Notes: generated from the sequence alone by a model not told the origin. DNA of 7,193 bases from Christensenella sp. UBA1750 (GCA_002315655.1 DCHO01000069.1:1-7193); one strand, 5' to 3'. Counted from the stretch's first letter, positions 1 to 6,157 are shown. Program-made: numbers and translations.

Positions 1-19
1 AAATCTATCCCGTTTCTTT

Positions 20-60
20 GTGCATTATCTCAAGTCTTGTTATGCACTTATTTTCCTTTT
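20..60 (+). terminator. Possible plus-strand intrinsic terminator at the left edge
   Basis: GTGCAT (20-25) is complementary to ATGCAC (42-47) around a 16-base loop that itself contains CAAG and CTTG. The right arm is followed by a T-rich run, TTATTTTCC and then seven T's. This would suit a plus-strand gene entering from the left, converging on the minus-strand operon. The six-base stem is weak and no such gene is visible in the window. Confidence 0.3.
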
Positions 61-76
61 TTTGACAGCCTGACCT

Positions 77-99
77 CTGCACTCATTTGTCAAGTGCAG
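77..99 (-). terminator. Hairpin just past the operon's last stop codon
   Basis: CTGCACT (77-83) and AGTGCAG (93-99) form a perfect 7-bp stem with a 9-base loop, starting 16 bases past the stop of the hydrolase gene. No T-run follows on the minus strand, so this is a poor intrinsic terminator. It may instead be a 3'-end stabilising hairpin. Confidence 0.3.
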
Positions 100-115
100 G
101 GGAAAGCTGAAGGGA

Positions 116-820
116 TTATTCGGAAACGACCTCAATCAGTTCAATCTTGGCCTTGCCGTTCTTCACGCCAAGCGCGTCGTACTTCTGCCAGCACTTGCCG
201 TAAATGTAGCCGTCCATGTGAACGGTAAGCACATAGCCGCTTCTCTCGATGGCCACGTTGCCGATGGTGGGGTTCGCCAGCCCCGCAATGGAGATGTAGG
301 GCACAATGTCCGCCTTATCCACAAAGCGGCGCAGGGTTCCTTCCTTGCAGCCCTTCGTGATGATGTAGGGGGAAGCGATGGCCAGAGAATAGAGCACCTC
401 GTAGTTGTCCTTGATGACCTTCTGTGCGATGGTCTGCTCCACCACCATACCGCCCATGGAGCGTCCGTTGAAGACGATCTTGGCGCCCTTGGGAACATAT
501 TTGAGCACCATGGAAACCACTTCACGCACATAGACATTGTATTCGTCGGACAGCGCAATGCGGGTGGCATTGGTGATGCTTCTTGCGGTCAGCAGGTCAA
601 AGGTGGTGAAATCCATGCCCTCGCACACCACAAGGTAAATGTCGGTGGGGTTTACGCCGTCTTCGTAGAGCTTGGCCTTGTAGATGCACACATCCTCATT
701 CCCGCGCTGGGCGCAGGCCATTTCGTTGATGTTGGTCAGCACTCGGTTGTCCGCGAAGGTGACAACGGACAGCGCAAACACCATCACAAGACAGAGCAGC
801 AAAGCAATGCTTTTTTTCAT
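116..820 (-). CDS. Secreted alpha/beta-hydrolase-like protein (lipase_3-like)
   Basis: The protein has 234 residues. The start is the ATG at 818-820: AAGGAG lies about 8 bases upstream, and the product then opens with a clear signal peptide (KKS, then a hydrophobic stretch to about residue 23, likely cleavage after TFA). In-frame codons further upstream overlap the previous gene and lack this logic. A serine-hydrolase nucleophile elbow, GRSMGG, places Ser121 after the strand KIVFN. D168 or D171 in DKADIVPY and H201 in TVHMDGY are spaced as Asp and His of a catalytic triad, resembling class 3 lipases. It is inferred to act outside the membrane on an unknown ester or amide. It is the last gene of a three-gene operon, 34 bases after the aldo/keto reductase. 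No lid or cell-wall anchor is seen. The fold assignment is moderately sure; the substrate is unknown. Confidence 0.8.
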   Translation of the reverse strand: MKKSIALLLCLVMVFALSVVTFADNRVLTNINEMACAQRGNEDVCIYKAKLYEDGVNPTDIYLVVCEGMDFTTFDLLTARSITNATRIALSDEYNVYVREVVSMVLKYVPKGAKIVFNGRSMGGMVVEQTIAQKVIKDNYEVLYSLAIASPYIITKGCKEGTLRRFVDKADIVPYISIAGLANPTIGNVAIERSGYVLTVHMDGYIYGKCWQKYDALGVKNGKAKIELIEVVSE

Positions 821-854
821 GGGAATTTGCTCCTTCACTGTTTTTTTATGGCTT

Positions 855-1796
855 TTATGCCTTGAAGGCCTCATCGTAGGCCGCGTTGATGCGGGCAAGC
901 TCGTCAGCAGTCAGATCCCAGTTGCCGGCTTCGGCGTTCATAATCGCCTGTTCCACGTTCTTGGAGCCGGTTAAGGCGCAGGTCATGCCCTTCTGCTGGG
1001 AGACCCAGTTGATGGCAACGTGCGCAATGGGCTTTTCATGCTCGTCCGCAATCGCCTTTAAGGTAACAAGCAGCTTCTGGGTCTTGCTCCAGAAGGGCTC
1101 CTCAAAGAAGGGATAGAAGCCCGCACGCTTATCGCCCTTTTCGGCCTTCGGGGGCTCCTTGAACTTGCCGGTGAGCACGCCCGCGCCCAAGGAACCGTAG
1201 GACAGCACTCCCAGGTTCTTCTCGATGCAGAAGGGCAGAATGTCCTTTTCAATGTCGCGCTCCAGTAAGCTGTACTGGGGCTGGGTGGAGACGATCTGCC
1301 CGCATTTCAGCGTTCTTTCCATCAGCTCGGGGGAGAAGTTGGAAACGCCGATGTAGCGGATTTTGCCCTGCTCCTGCAATTTGAGCAGCGCTTCCATGGA
1401 TTCCTCCACGGGGGTGTTGACATCCGGCCAGTGCATCTGGTAAAGGTCGATGTAATCGGTGCCCAAACGCTGTAAGGACTGCTCGCATTCCCACAGGATC
1501 GAGTCCTTTTTCAGGCACTTGCCCTTCACGTCGCCCCAGCGCAGACCCACCTTGGTGCACAGCACGAGCTTGTCGCGGCGGCCACGGATGGCCTGCCCGA
1601 CCAAGGATTCGGAGTGGCCGCAACCGTAGATGGGCGCGGTGTCCACAAGGTTCACGCCGTTGTCTAAGGATGCGCAGATGGAGTCGATGCACTTCTTGTC
1701 GTCGATCGCGCCGAAGAAGTCGCCGCCCATCGCCCAGGTGCCCGCGCCGACGGCGGACACGATAAGGTCGGAGTTGCCCAATTTGTTCATTCTCAT
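855..1796 (-). CDS. Aldo/keto reductase
   Basis: This is a full-length 313-residue aldo/keto reductase, a cytoplasmic NAD(P)H-dependent carbonyl reductase with a TIM-barrel fold. The family tetrad is visible: D52 and Y57 in VDTAPIYG, K82 in LCTKVGL, and H122 in LYQMHWPD. The strand GKIRYIGVSNFSPE (about 144-157) and the late cofactor-binding segment ALTGSKNVEQA (about 274-284) are typical, the latter carrying the usual loop for the nucleotide 2'-phosphate or ribose. There are two close ATGs, at 1796 and 1790. The first is preferred because GGGAGGA lies about 9 bases before it, against 15 for the second. It is the middle gene of the operon, 31 bases after the isomerase/epimerase. The pairing suggests interconversion and reduction of a sugar, polyol or related carbonyl compound. 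The physiological substrate cannot be assigned from sequence. Confidence 0.93.
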   Translation of the reverse strand: MRMNKLGNSDLIVSAVGAGTWAMGGDFFGAIDDKKCIDSICASLDNGVNLVDTAPIYGCGHSESLVGQAIRGRRDKLVLCTKVGLRWGDVKGKCLKKDSILWECEQSLQRLGTDYIDLYQMHWPDVNTPVEESMEALLKLQEQGKIRYIGVSNFSPELMERTLKCGQIVSTQPQYSLLERDIEKDILPFCIEKNLGVLSYGSLGAGVLTGKFKEPPKAEKGDKRAGFYPFFEEPFWSKTQKLLVTLKAIADEHEKPIAHVAINWVSQQKGMTCALTGSKNVEQAIMNAEAGNWDLTADELARINAAYDEAFKA

Positions 1797-1827
1797 AAGT
1801 CGTGTTCCTCCCTTTATGTTGATGTTT

Positions 1828-2649
1828 TTACTTGACTAAGGTTTCCAGCCATGCCTTGTTCTTGGGGAAGTCGGTGAGCTTGAGCAGCCCCGCCGTTCTT
1901 CTGTTGGGGAAGTTTTCCAAAGAGACTTCGTACATCCACGGCCCTTTGTAGTTCACCTTTTCCAGCTCGGTAATCATGTCCTTCCAGTCGATCTTGCCCT
2001 CGCCGGGAAGCTGGTGCCGCTCGTCGATGAAGTCATAGTCGGAAACGTGCAGGGTCTCGATTCTGTCGCCGAATTCGCGGATGAAAACGTGGTAATCCTC
2101 GCCCAGCAGGTGATTGGTGTCAAAGCAGACCTTGAGTGCCGGGTGCGCGGTCAGCAGATAGGCAATCTCGCGGGTGCAGTTGCCCACGCAGGTGCGGGGC
2201 AGCTCCTCCACGCACAGGGTCACGCCGTAGTGCATGGCGGCTTCGGTCAGGATATTGAGATTCATCTTGGCTTCTTCCAGCCGTGCGGGCTTATCTTTGT
2301 CCTCGTTGGGCTCGGTGCCGGGATGGATGACGGCGTGTTTGATGCCGTGCTCGCCGCACTGCTTCAGCAGCGCGATGCACTGGCGCACACACTCGATGCG
2401 GGCGTTTTCGTCCGCGTGGGCAATGGCCAGCGTGTTGTCAAAGGGCAGGTGCAGAGACCAGATTTCCACGCCGGTCTCCTTGGAGGCCTTTTCCAGCGCG
2501 TCAAAGTCCATTTCATCCATGCGGTCAAAGGCTAAGGACAGCTCCACGGACGGAATGCCCGCTTCGGCATAAGCGCGCAGCATTTCGGGGTTGGCTTCGT
2601 GGATGGAGCAGCTCGAAGCGCCGAGCTTCCAATCGGCAAAATGAGTCAT
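1828..2649 (-). CDS. Sugar phosphate isomerase/epimerase-like TIM-barrel protein
   Basis: This 273-residue protein belongs to the xylose isomerase-like / AP endonuclease 2 superfamily. Such enzymes bind a divalent metal and isomerise or epimerise sugars, keto-sugars or inositol derivatives. Likely metal and catalytic residues sit at strand ends: H67 (SLHLPF), H109 (VIHPGTEP), E148/E149 (CVEELPR), D177 and H180 (CFDTNHLLG), H201 and D204 (LHVSDYD), H212 (RHQLPGEGKIDW) and E241 (MYEVS). The order E, D, H, E matches the family's metal site. The start is the ATG at 2647-2649, preceded by AGGAGG with a 9-base spacer; this is the strongest ribosome binding site in the operon. It is the first gene, preceded by a long putative leader and followed by the aldo/keto reductase. 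The subfamily (IolE-, IolI- or hydroxypyruvate isomerase-like) is not resolved. Confidence 0.9.
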   Translation of the reverse strand: MTHFADWKLGASSCSIHEANPEMLRAYAEAGIPSVELSLAFDRMDEMDFDALEKASKETGVEIWSLHLPFDNTLAIAHADENARIECVRQCIALLKQCGEHGIKHAVIHPGTEPNEDKDKPARLEEAKMNLNILTEAAMHYGVTLCVEELPRTCVGNCTREIAYLLTAHPALKVCFDTNHLLGEDYHVFIREFGDRIETLHVSDYDFIDERHQLPGEGKIDWKDMITELEKVNYKGPWMYEVSLENFPNRRTAGLLKLTDFPKNKAWLETLVK

Positions 2650-2674
2650 TGGGGGAATCCTCCTAAGCTTTTAT

Positions 2675-2706
2675 AAAAATGTCGCGGCAACATTTCTGTT
2701 ACCGCG
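2675..2706 (-). terminator. Terminator-like hairpin in the operon leader
   Basis: Read on minus, CGCGGTAAC and GTTGCCGCG (arms 2698-2706 and 2683-2691) form a 9-bp stem with one G-U pair and a 6-base loop. After 3 bases comes a run of five T's (2675-2679). It ends about 15 bases before the AGGAGG of the first operon gene. It is placed as a transcription attenuator or as the end of a short leader RNA. A 3-base gap before the T-run makes it weaker than a canonical terminator. Confidence 0.5.
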
Positions 2707-2782
2707 CAAAATTTTTGCCTTCTTATCTATGTATTTCAGAAGGCCACCCCCCACAAACGGGAACCCTTTTTGGGGTTTATAT

Positions 2783-2790
2783 ATTATAAT
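2783..2790. promoter_or_regulatory. Two-strand TATAAT box, weak promoter candidate
   Basis: The sequence reads TATAAT on plus (2785-2790) and on minus (2783-2788). On minus it could serve as a second, closer promoter of the sugar isomerase operon. No acceptable -35 box sits 16-18 bases upstream on either strand (minus would be TGTTTC), so it is held as weak. Confidence 0.25.
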
Positions 2791-2892
2791 AACAAAGATC
2801 AGGCTGAAACATAGCTCTATCAGATGCGAAGATGAAGGAGCAAATCATGTCGCTTATCGAGATTTGAACGATGATCCAGCCTTACATTTGAA

Positions 2893-2922
2893 ATTATAGT
2901 ATTTAGGTCGGCTTTCTGTCAA
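2893..2922 (-). promoter_or_regulatory. Main promoter of the sugar isomerase operon
   Basis: On minus, a perfect TTGACA (2917-2922) is followed after 18 bases by a perfect TATAAT (2893-2898), the housekeeping sigma-A type. Transcription would begin near 2886 and run into the gene starting at 2649, giving a leader of roughly 237 bases. It is the best promoter match in the window. Confidence 0.75.
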
Positions 2923-2928
2923 TCATAG

Positions 2929-3027
2929 ATTTTTGCGTGGTATCGTGATTTGAAGAAACGTTTACTCAAGGAGCAGATTGCATTTTTATCGGACATTTCT
3001 GTCGGGAATCATGCGAAAATCAAATAG
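2929..3027 (+). other. Short coding-like fragment, possible gene remnant
   Basis: An open stretch between stops on plus reads ...WYRDLKKRLLKEQI, then AFLSDISVGNHAKIK and a stop. It has no ATG and no ribosome binding site. A similar but diverged phrase, MKEQIMSLIEI plus stop, lies about 135 bases upstream (2832-2867). The two share AAGGAGCA and a KEQI..L..I pattern. It may be a degraded gene or duplicated piece, or chance in AT-rich DNA. No family was recognised. Confidence 0.2.
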
Positions 3028-3071
3028 CATACGAACGAAAATCGCTTAGTCGATAACGAGATATTGCTTTA

Positions 3072-3494
3072 TCAGCCCTGCATAAAATCATTTTCGGAAA
3101 ATACCTTTATCCTGTGCTTTTTCAGCAGTTCCGCCGTCGCACCGTCGCCGTCCGTCAGCGTTTTGGTGAAAGTCCCGTCATAAATGCGCCCGCAGCCGCA
3201 GGACGGGCTTTTTGCTTTGAGAATCGCCGTGTCACAGCGGAAAATATCCGCGATTTTGAGCGTTTCCTCCGCGCCCCTGCGGTAATTTTCCGTCACGTCC
3301 CGCCCGTCTTCGGTCATCCAGACATCCCCCTGCCGCTCCGCAGGGCAGCGCGGCGTGGGCAGCCCGCCCATCTGCTCCGGGCAGACGGGAATCAGCCGCC
3401 AGTCGTCCGGGATGTTCAGCGCAACAGGCTTGCTCTGCCCGTCGTAGCGGCAGCACACGCCCAGCAGACAAAGGCTCACCAGCACATTCTTCAT
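3072..3494 (-). CDS. DUF523 family protein (TudS-like iron-sulfur desulfidase)
   Basis: The protein has 140 residues, the normal size for a stand-alone DUF523 domain. Family motifs are SLCLLGVCCRYDG (7-19), PVCPEQMGGLPTPR (36-49) and KSPSCGCGRIYDG (95-107). Conserved cysteines C9, C38 and C99 are candidates for binding a [4Fe-4S] cluster; C14, C15 and C101 are also near. Characterised DUF523 members (TudS) remove sulfur from thiouracil with a [4Fe-4S] cluster, so a thio-base or thio-nucleoside desulfidase role is likely here but not proven. The start is the ATG at 3492-3494. GGAGGG lies 7 bases upstream and the product begins with the family's usual MKNVLVS; an upstream extension would be non-family sequence crossing the promoter. 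It is divergent from the SIS isomerase gene and looks monocistronic. Confidence 0.9.
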   Translation of the reverse strand: MKNVLVSLCLLGVCCRYDGQSKPVALNIPDDWRLIPVCPEQMGGLPTPRCPAERQGDVWMTEDGRDVTENYRRGAEETLKIADIFRCDTAILKAKSPSCGCGRIYDGTFTKTLTDGDGATAELLKKHRIKVFSENDFMQG

Positions 3495-3513
3495 AAAGCA
3501 ACCCTCCGCCCCC

Positions 3514-3542
3514 ATTATAGCACAACTTGTCCGCAATAAAAA
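3514..3542 (-). promoter_or_regulatory. Promoter of the DUF523 gene
   Basis: On minus, a perfect TATAAT (3514-3519) has a weak -35, TTTTTA (3537-3542), at 17 bases. Transcription would start near 3507, so the leader would be only about 13 bases and begin with the GGAGGG ribosome binding site. It overlaps the divergent plus-strand promoter. Confidence 0.5.
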
Positions 3543-3555
3543 GATGTGATATACT
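3527..3555 (+). promoter_or_regulatory. Promoter of the SIS isomerase gene
   Basis: TTGTCC (3527-3532), a 17-base spacer and TATACT (3550-3555) on plus make a good sigma-A-type promoter. Transcription would start about 7 bases later (near 3562). This excludes an in-frame GTG start at 3556 and supports the ATG at 3583. Confidence 0.65.
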
Positions 3556-3582
3556 GTGAAAAAACATCGGAGGTCAAAGAAT

Positions 3583-4230
3583 ATGAAAATGAATCCCGCA
3601 CAGTCCGCTCTTTTTGAAACCTTTCTGTCCGACAACCCTTCCCTTGTCCTTTTGAAGGACGAAATCCTTTCCGCTGCGGAAATGCTCATCTCCTGCTATG
3701 AGCAGGGCGGCAAAGTCCTCACCTGCGGCAACGGCGGCAGCGCGGCGGACGCGGAGCACATCGTGGGCGAACTGATGAAGGGCTTCCTGCTCAAACGCCC
3801 GCTGGACGAGCAGGAACGTGCCGCCCTGCAAAACGCCGGAGCGGCTGAAACCTTCGCGGACGGTCTGCAAAAGGGGCTCCCCGCCATTTCTCTGGTGAGC
3901 CAGGTGTCGCTGATGACCGCCTATCTCAACGATGTTGACCCCGACATGGTGTTCGCCCAGCAGGTCTTTGCCTATGGGCAGGGCAATGACGTGCTCATCG
4001 GCCTTTCCACCTCCGGCAATTCCCGCGACGTGGTCAATGCCGTCCTTGCCGCCCGCGCCAGGGGCGCCAAAACCCTCTGCATCACCGGGGAAAAGGAAAG
4101 TAAGCTCTCTGCCCTTTCCGACCTTTGCATCCGCGTTCCCTCCGCCACCACCTACCGCGTCCAGGAATACACCCTCCCCATCTACCACATCCTCTGCGCC
4201 CTTGTCGAGCTGCAGTTCTTCACGGTATAA
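3583..4230 (+). CDS. SIS-domain phosphoheptose isomerase-like protein (GmhA family)
   Basis: The protein has 215 residues with one SIS (sugar isomerase) domain. Motifs follow GmhA, which converts sedoheptulose 7-phosphate to D-glycero-D-manno-heptose 7-phosphate. These are CGNGGSAADAEH (48-59) for the phosphate, GLSTSGNSRDV (140-150), and a C-terminal helix RVQEYTLPIYHILC (192-205). Residues equivalent to the GmhA zinc/catalytic set look present: H59, E63, Q194 and H202. It is longer than the classic protein of about 192 residues because of an insertion around residues 69-98 (KRPLDEQERAALQ to LQKGLP). The start is the ATG at 3583, with GGAGG 9 bases before it. It is the only plus-strand gene. 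Without heptose-pathway neighbours, the exact substrate is open; a DiaA-like non-enzymatic SIS protein is less likely because the metal residues are kept. Confidence 0.85.
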   Translation: MKMNPAQSALFETFLSDNPSLVLLKDEILSAAEMLISCYEQGGKVLTCGNGGSAADAEHIVGELMKGFLLKRPLDEQERAALQNAGAAETFADGLQKGLPAISLVSQVSLMTAYLNDVDPDMVFAQQVFAYGQGNDVLIGLSTSGNSRDVVNAVLAARARGAKTLCITGEKESKLSALSDLCIRVPSATTYRVQEYTLPIYHILCALVELQFFTV

Positions 4231-4248
4231 GCTGTCCCGCGTTGTGTG

Positions 4249-4278
4249 AAAGGCTCCCCCGCGTGCGGGGGAGCCTTT
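4249..4278 (+). terminator. Long perfect hairpin after the SIS gene
   Basis: AAAGGCTCCCCCGC (4249-4262) and GCGGGGGAGCCTTT (4265-4278) are perfectly complementary around two bases, 18 bases past the stop. Allowing a realistic loop leaves about 13 bp. The T-run is short (TTT inside the arm), so termination would rely on stem strength. The core GCTCCCCCG...CGGGGGAGC recurs beside pfkA (6585-6609), marking it as a member of a dispersed palindrome family. Confidence 0.55.
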
Positions 4279-4308
4279 CCATATCTGCATCTTTGTGTTC
4301 TGCCATAG

Positions 4309-4337
4309 AAAAACCCCCGCACTGAGAGGTGCGGGGG
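4309..4337 (-). terminator. Intrinsic terminator of the surface-protein gene
   Basis: Read on minus, CCCCCGCAC (4329-4337) pairs with GTGCGGGGG (4314-4322) around a 6-base loop. It is followed directly by TTTTT (4309-4313). This is a textbook Rho-independent terminator about 40 bases after the stop of the SH3b-protein gene. Confidence 0.88.
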
Positions 4338-4375
4338 CAGATTCACTTACTTGGATTTCCTAAAGCTTGCACAAA

Positions 4376-5941
4376 TTACTTGGTGATGTACTTAGCGCAA
4401 ACGTAGGTGCCATCGGCGAGCTTGGCCCAGCCATTGGCGATTTCGACAACAGCCAGCTTGTCACCGCGGTGAGCCATGCCAGCCTTGGCGAAGGAGGTGC
4501 CAGCGCCCTTGCGGACGTTCAGGTTACGGCAAGTAACAGTGTACTCGGTGGTGGTGGCGGGAACGGTGGTGCCGGCCACAACGGTAACCTTCTGCATGGA
4601 GGAGGTGTAGTAGAAGTCAGAGGCATCCAGACCCTTGTTAACTTCTTCAACGATAGAAGCGGTGGGATACCAGCCCTTCTTCCAGCTGTAGTTCCAATCG
4701 ATCTTGGTGCTCAGAACCTTCTCGAAGGTCTTGTAGTTGTTGGTGTAGTCAGCGCAGATGTAAGCAACGCCGGGCTTGGTGCCGATGATCTTAGCGGTGT
4801 TGACATTGCCAACCCAGTCGATCACGTCAGTGGTGCCCTTGATGTAGGTGTGAGAGGGGGTCAGGGTGCGGCCATCAGCAGCAGCCTTGATGACGGGAGT
4901 GTACTCTTCGCCAACAGCGATGGTAACAGCGGACTGATCCAGGTAGATGCCCTTGGGGTCAGCTTCACGGATGCCAACGCGGCACACGAGGGTGTACTTC
5001 TTGTCAACCTTGTAGTTGGCAGCTTCGGTCTGCAGCTTGAACTGGATAGCGGTGGGATCCTTTTCAACATCAACGTTGAAGTCGCCAACGGACTTGGTCA
5101 GCTTTTCAACAGGAGTGTCCTCGCCAACGAAGGTGGTTTCCTTAGCGATTTCGATGTTAGCGCCGGTCTTCTCAACATAGGTGATGCCGGTGAAGGCAGC
5201 CTTGTTCTCGTCAGCGAAGGTGATGTCGAGAGCGAAGTTGGAAGCGTAGTCATTGGCGAAATCAGCGTAGATCTTGGAGCCAACGATGTAAACGGAGACG
5301 ACTTCCTTTTCATCAGCATCCTTAGCGATGTTGGTGATGTAAGCGGTCTTGGTAGCCTTGGCAGCCTCGGCCTTGTCGTTCACCTTCACGGAGATCTTAG
5401 CGGTCTCGGTGTACTTCACGTTCAGGTCGCCGACCTTGCGGGTCCAGGAAGCGGTCACGACATAGGTGTCGGAGATGCCGCCCTTGACGAGCTCAACGGG
5501 GAAGACGATGGTCTTGTAGCCGGCCTTGGCGCCGCAGTACTGAACGTACTCAGCATTCTTGGAGATGTCGAGATCAGCGCCGTCAACAGTGACCTTGATG
5601 TCCTTGTCGGTAGCGTTGAACTGGAAACCGGAAACGCCAACCAGAGCCATGACCTTGTCTTCGGTCCACTTGCCGGTGCCGATGGCATCGTCAGAGTCAT
5701 ACCAGAAGTCAGCGGTGATGGAGTTGCCAACAGAGGAGTTCACCTTGTTGATGGTGGCCTTGGTGCCGGGGATATAAGCGAAATCTTCGGCAGCGGCGTT
5801 CACCTTGGTGTTCTGGGTCTGGATCAGAGACAGGATGTAAGAACCGTCGGTGATGGTCATCTTTGCTTCATCAGCGGCCATCATGGGGATCATGCACAGC
5901 ACCATAGCCAGTGCGAGCACGATAGAGAGAACCTTTTTCAT
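4376..5941 (-). CDS. Secreted surface protein with Big-like and SH3b domains
   Basis: The protein has 521 residues. A signal peptide spans residues 1 to about 22 (MKKVLSIVLALAMVLCMIPMMA, cleavage near A22/A23). A long beta-rich region without recognised family (about 28-325) follows. Next comes a bacterial Ig-like (Big_2-type) segment beginning GIYLDQSAVTIAVGEEYTP (331-349) to about 405. A linker with Thr-rich ATTTEYT (462-468) precedes a C-terminal SH3b domain (about 466-520; CRNLNVRKGAGTSF, then GDKLAVVEIANGWAKL, ending YVCAKYITK). SH3b domains usually bind peptidoglycan, so cell-wall association is inferred; no LPXTG, SLH or hydrolase domain is seen. The start is the ATG at 5939-5941, with AAAGGGG 9 bases upstream. 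Codon use is highly skewed (AAG, AAC, ACC, GTC-type; TTA, CTA and TCA nearly absent), unlike its neighbours, suggesting an abundant product. It is monocistronic with its own promoter and terminator. Confidence 0.85.
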   Translation of the reverse strand: MKKVLSIVLALAMVLCMIPMMAADEAKMTITDGSYILSLIQTQNTKVNAAAEDFAYIPGTKATINKVNSSVGNSITADFWYDSDDAIGTGKWTEDKVMALVGVSGFQFNATDKDIKVTVDGADLDISKNAEYVQYCGAKAGYKTIVFPVELVKGGISDTYVVTASWTRKVGDLNVKYTETAKISVKVNDKAEAAKATKTAYITNIAKDADEKEVVSVYIVGSKIYADFANDYASNFALDITFADENKAAFTGITYVEKTGANIEIAKETTFVGEDTPVEKLTKSVGDFNVDVEKDPTAIQFKLQTEAANYKVDKKYTLVCRVGIREADPKGIYLDQSAVTIAVGEEYTPVIKAAADGRTLTPSHTYIKGTTDVIDWVGNVNTAKIIGTKPGVAYICADYTNNYKTFEKVLSTKIDWNYSWKKGWYPTASIVEEVNKGLDASDFYYTSSMQKVTVVAGTTVPATTTEYTVTCRNLNVRKGAGTSFAKAGMAHRGDKLAVVEIANGWAKLADGTYVCAKYITK

Positions 5942-5996
5942 TGTGTGTTTCCCCTTTCGGAATTTTGTAGGAATCAAGCCAAGTGAATCCGTATTT

Positions 5997-6025
5997 ACTT
6001 TACCACAGGACATTCGGTTTGTAAA
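5997..6025 (-). promoter_or_regulatory. Proximal promoter of the surface-protein gene
   Basis: On minus, TTTACA (6020-6025) lies 17 bases from TAAAGT (5997-6002). Transcription would start near 5990, giving a leader of about 50 bases before the ATG at 5941. The -35 box overlaps one end of the 27-base duplicated element, consistent with control at this site. Confidence 0.5.
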
Positions 6026-6046
6026 GCCCCTGTCACAAAATTGAAA
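6020..6046 (-). repeat. 27-base element, promoter-proximal copy
   Basis: Read on minus, it begins TTTCAATTTTGTGACAG and ends with TTTACA, the -35 box of the proximal promoter. It matches the distal copy (6160-6186) at 21 of 27 bases with no gap. Consensus core: TTKCAATTWTGTGACAG, 4-5 variable bases, TTACA. It is a candidate operator or activator site. Confidence 0.6.
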
Positions 6047-6080
6047 CATTTGGCGGTTGCCCGTCTCTCTTTTGCGGCTT

Positions 6081-6150
6081 CGGCTTGGCTAACCTCCTGC
6101 CGATTGGTGCTTTCGGAGTAGGTCACGGCTTGAATTGCCTCCCCCGATTG
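6081..6150 (-). repeat. Tandem 44-45-base repeat pair upstream of surface-protein gene
   Basis: Read on minus, each unit follows the pattern CAATCGG, 3-4 bases, AGG, 5 bases, CAAGCCG. Unit 1 occupies about 6126-6150 and unit 2 about 6081-6106. CGG and CCG at the ends of each unit could pair, giving two similar stem-loops if the stretch is transcribed. The two-unit array lies between the two copies of the 27-base element. It does not match any riboswitch consensus I could recall. Confidence 0.55.
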
Positions 6151-6157
6151 CAGTTAT

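Larger units (their letters stand above)
2650..3071. other. AT-rich intergenic gap with operon leader and promoters
   Basis: There is no full-length gene here. The stretch is much richer in A+T than the genes on either side. It holds the operon promoter on minus (2893-2922), a putative structured leader, a terminator-like hairpin (2675-2706), a perfect odd palindrome around GCAAAATTTTTGC (2706-2718), and a short coding-like fragment on plus (2929-3027). The 3' tail of the DUF523 gene lies at the right end. Its only candidate terminator is a weak 4-bp hairpin, ATCG/CGAT (3041-3054), followed by TTTTCG on minus. Confidence 0.7.

Noticed and set aside
62..67. TTGACA on plus as a -35 box
   Set aside because: No -10 box occurs at 16-18 bases and no plus gene follows.
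821..898. N-terminal extension of the hydrolase (26 residues)
   Set aside because: It overlaps the end of the aldo/keto reductase gene and would bury the signal peptide; the ATG at 820 has its own ribosome binding site.
2014..2535. Open frame of 173 codons on plus inside the isomerase gene
   Set aside because: It is the antisense of a well-supported TIM-barrel gene and has no recognisable motif or ribosome binding site.
2846..2880. GTTCAAATC on minus, resembling a tRNA T-loop
   Set aside because: The five flanking bases do not form a T-stem apart from one pair, and no acceptor or anticodon arm or CCA end is present.
3556..3582. Upstream GTG start for the SIS gene
   Set aside because: It directly abuts the -10 box, before the expected transcription start, and has no ribosome binding site. 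The ATG at 3583 has GGAGG at a good distance.
4367..5986. A 539-codon open frame on plus, antisense to the surface-protein gene
   Set aside because: Its low-complexity G/V/D-rich product, lack of ribosome binding site and exact overlap with a biased gene show it is a by-product of codon use on the other strand.
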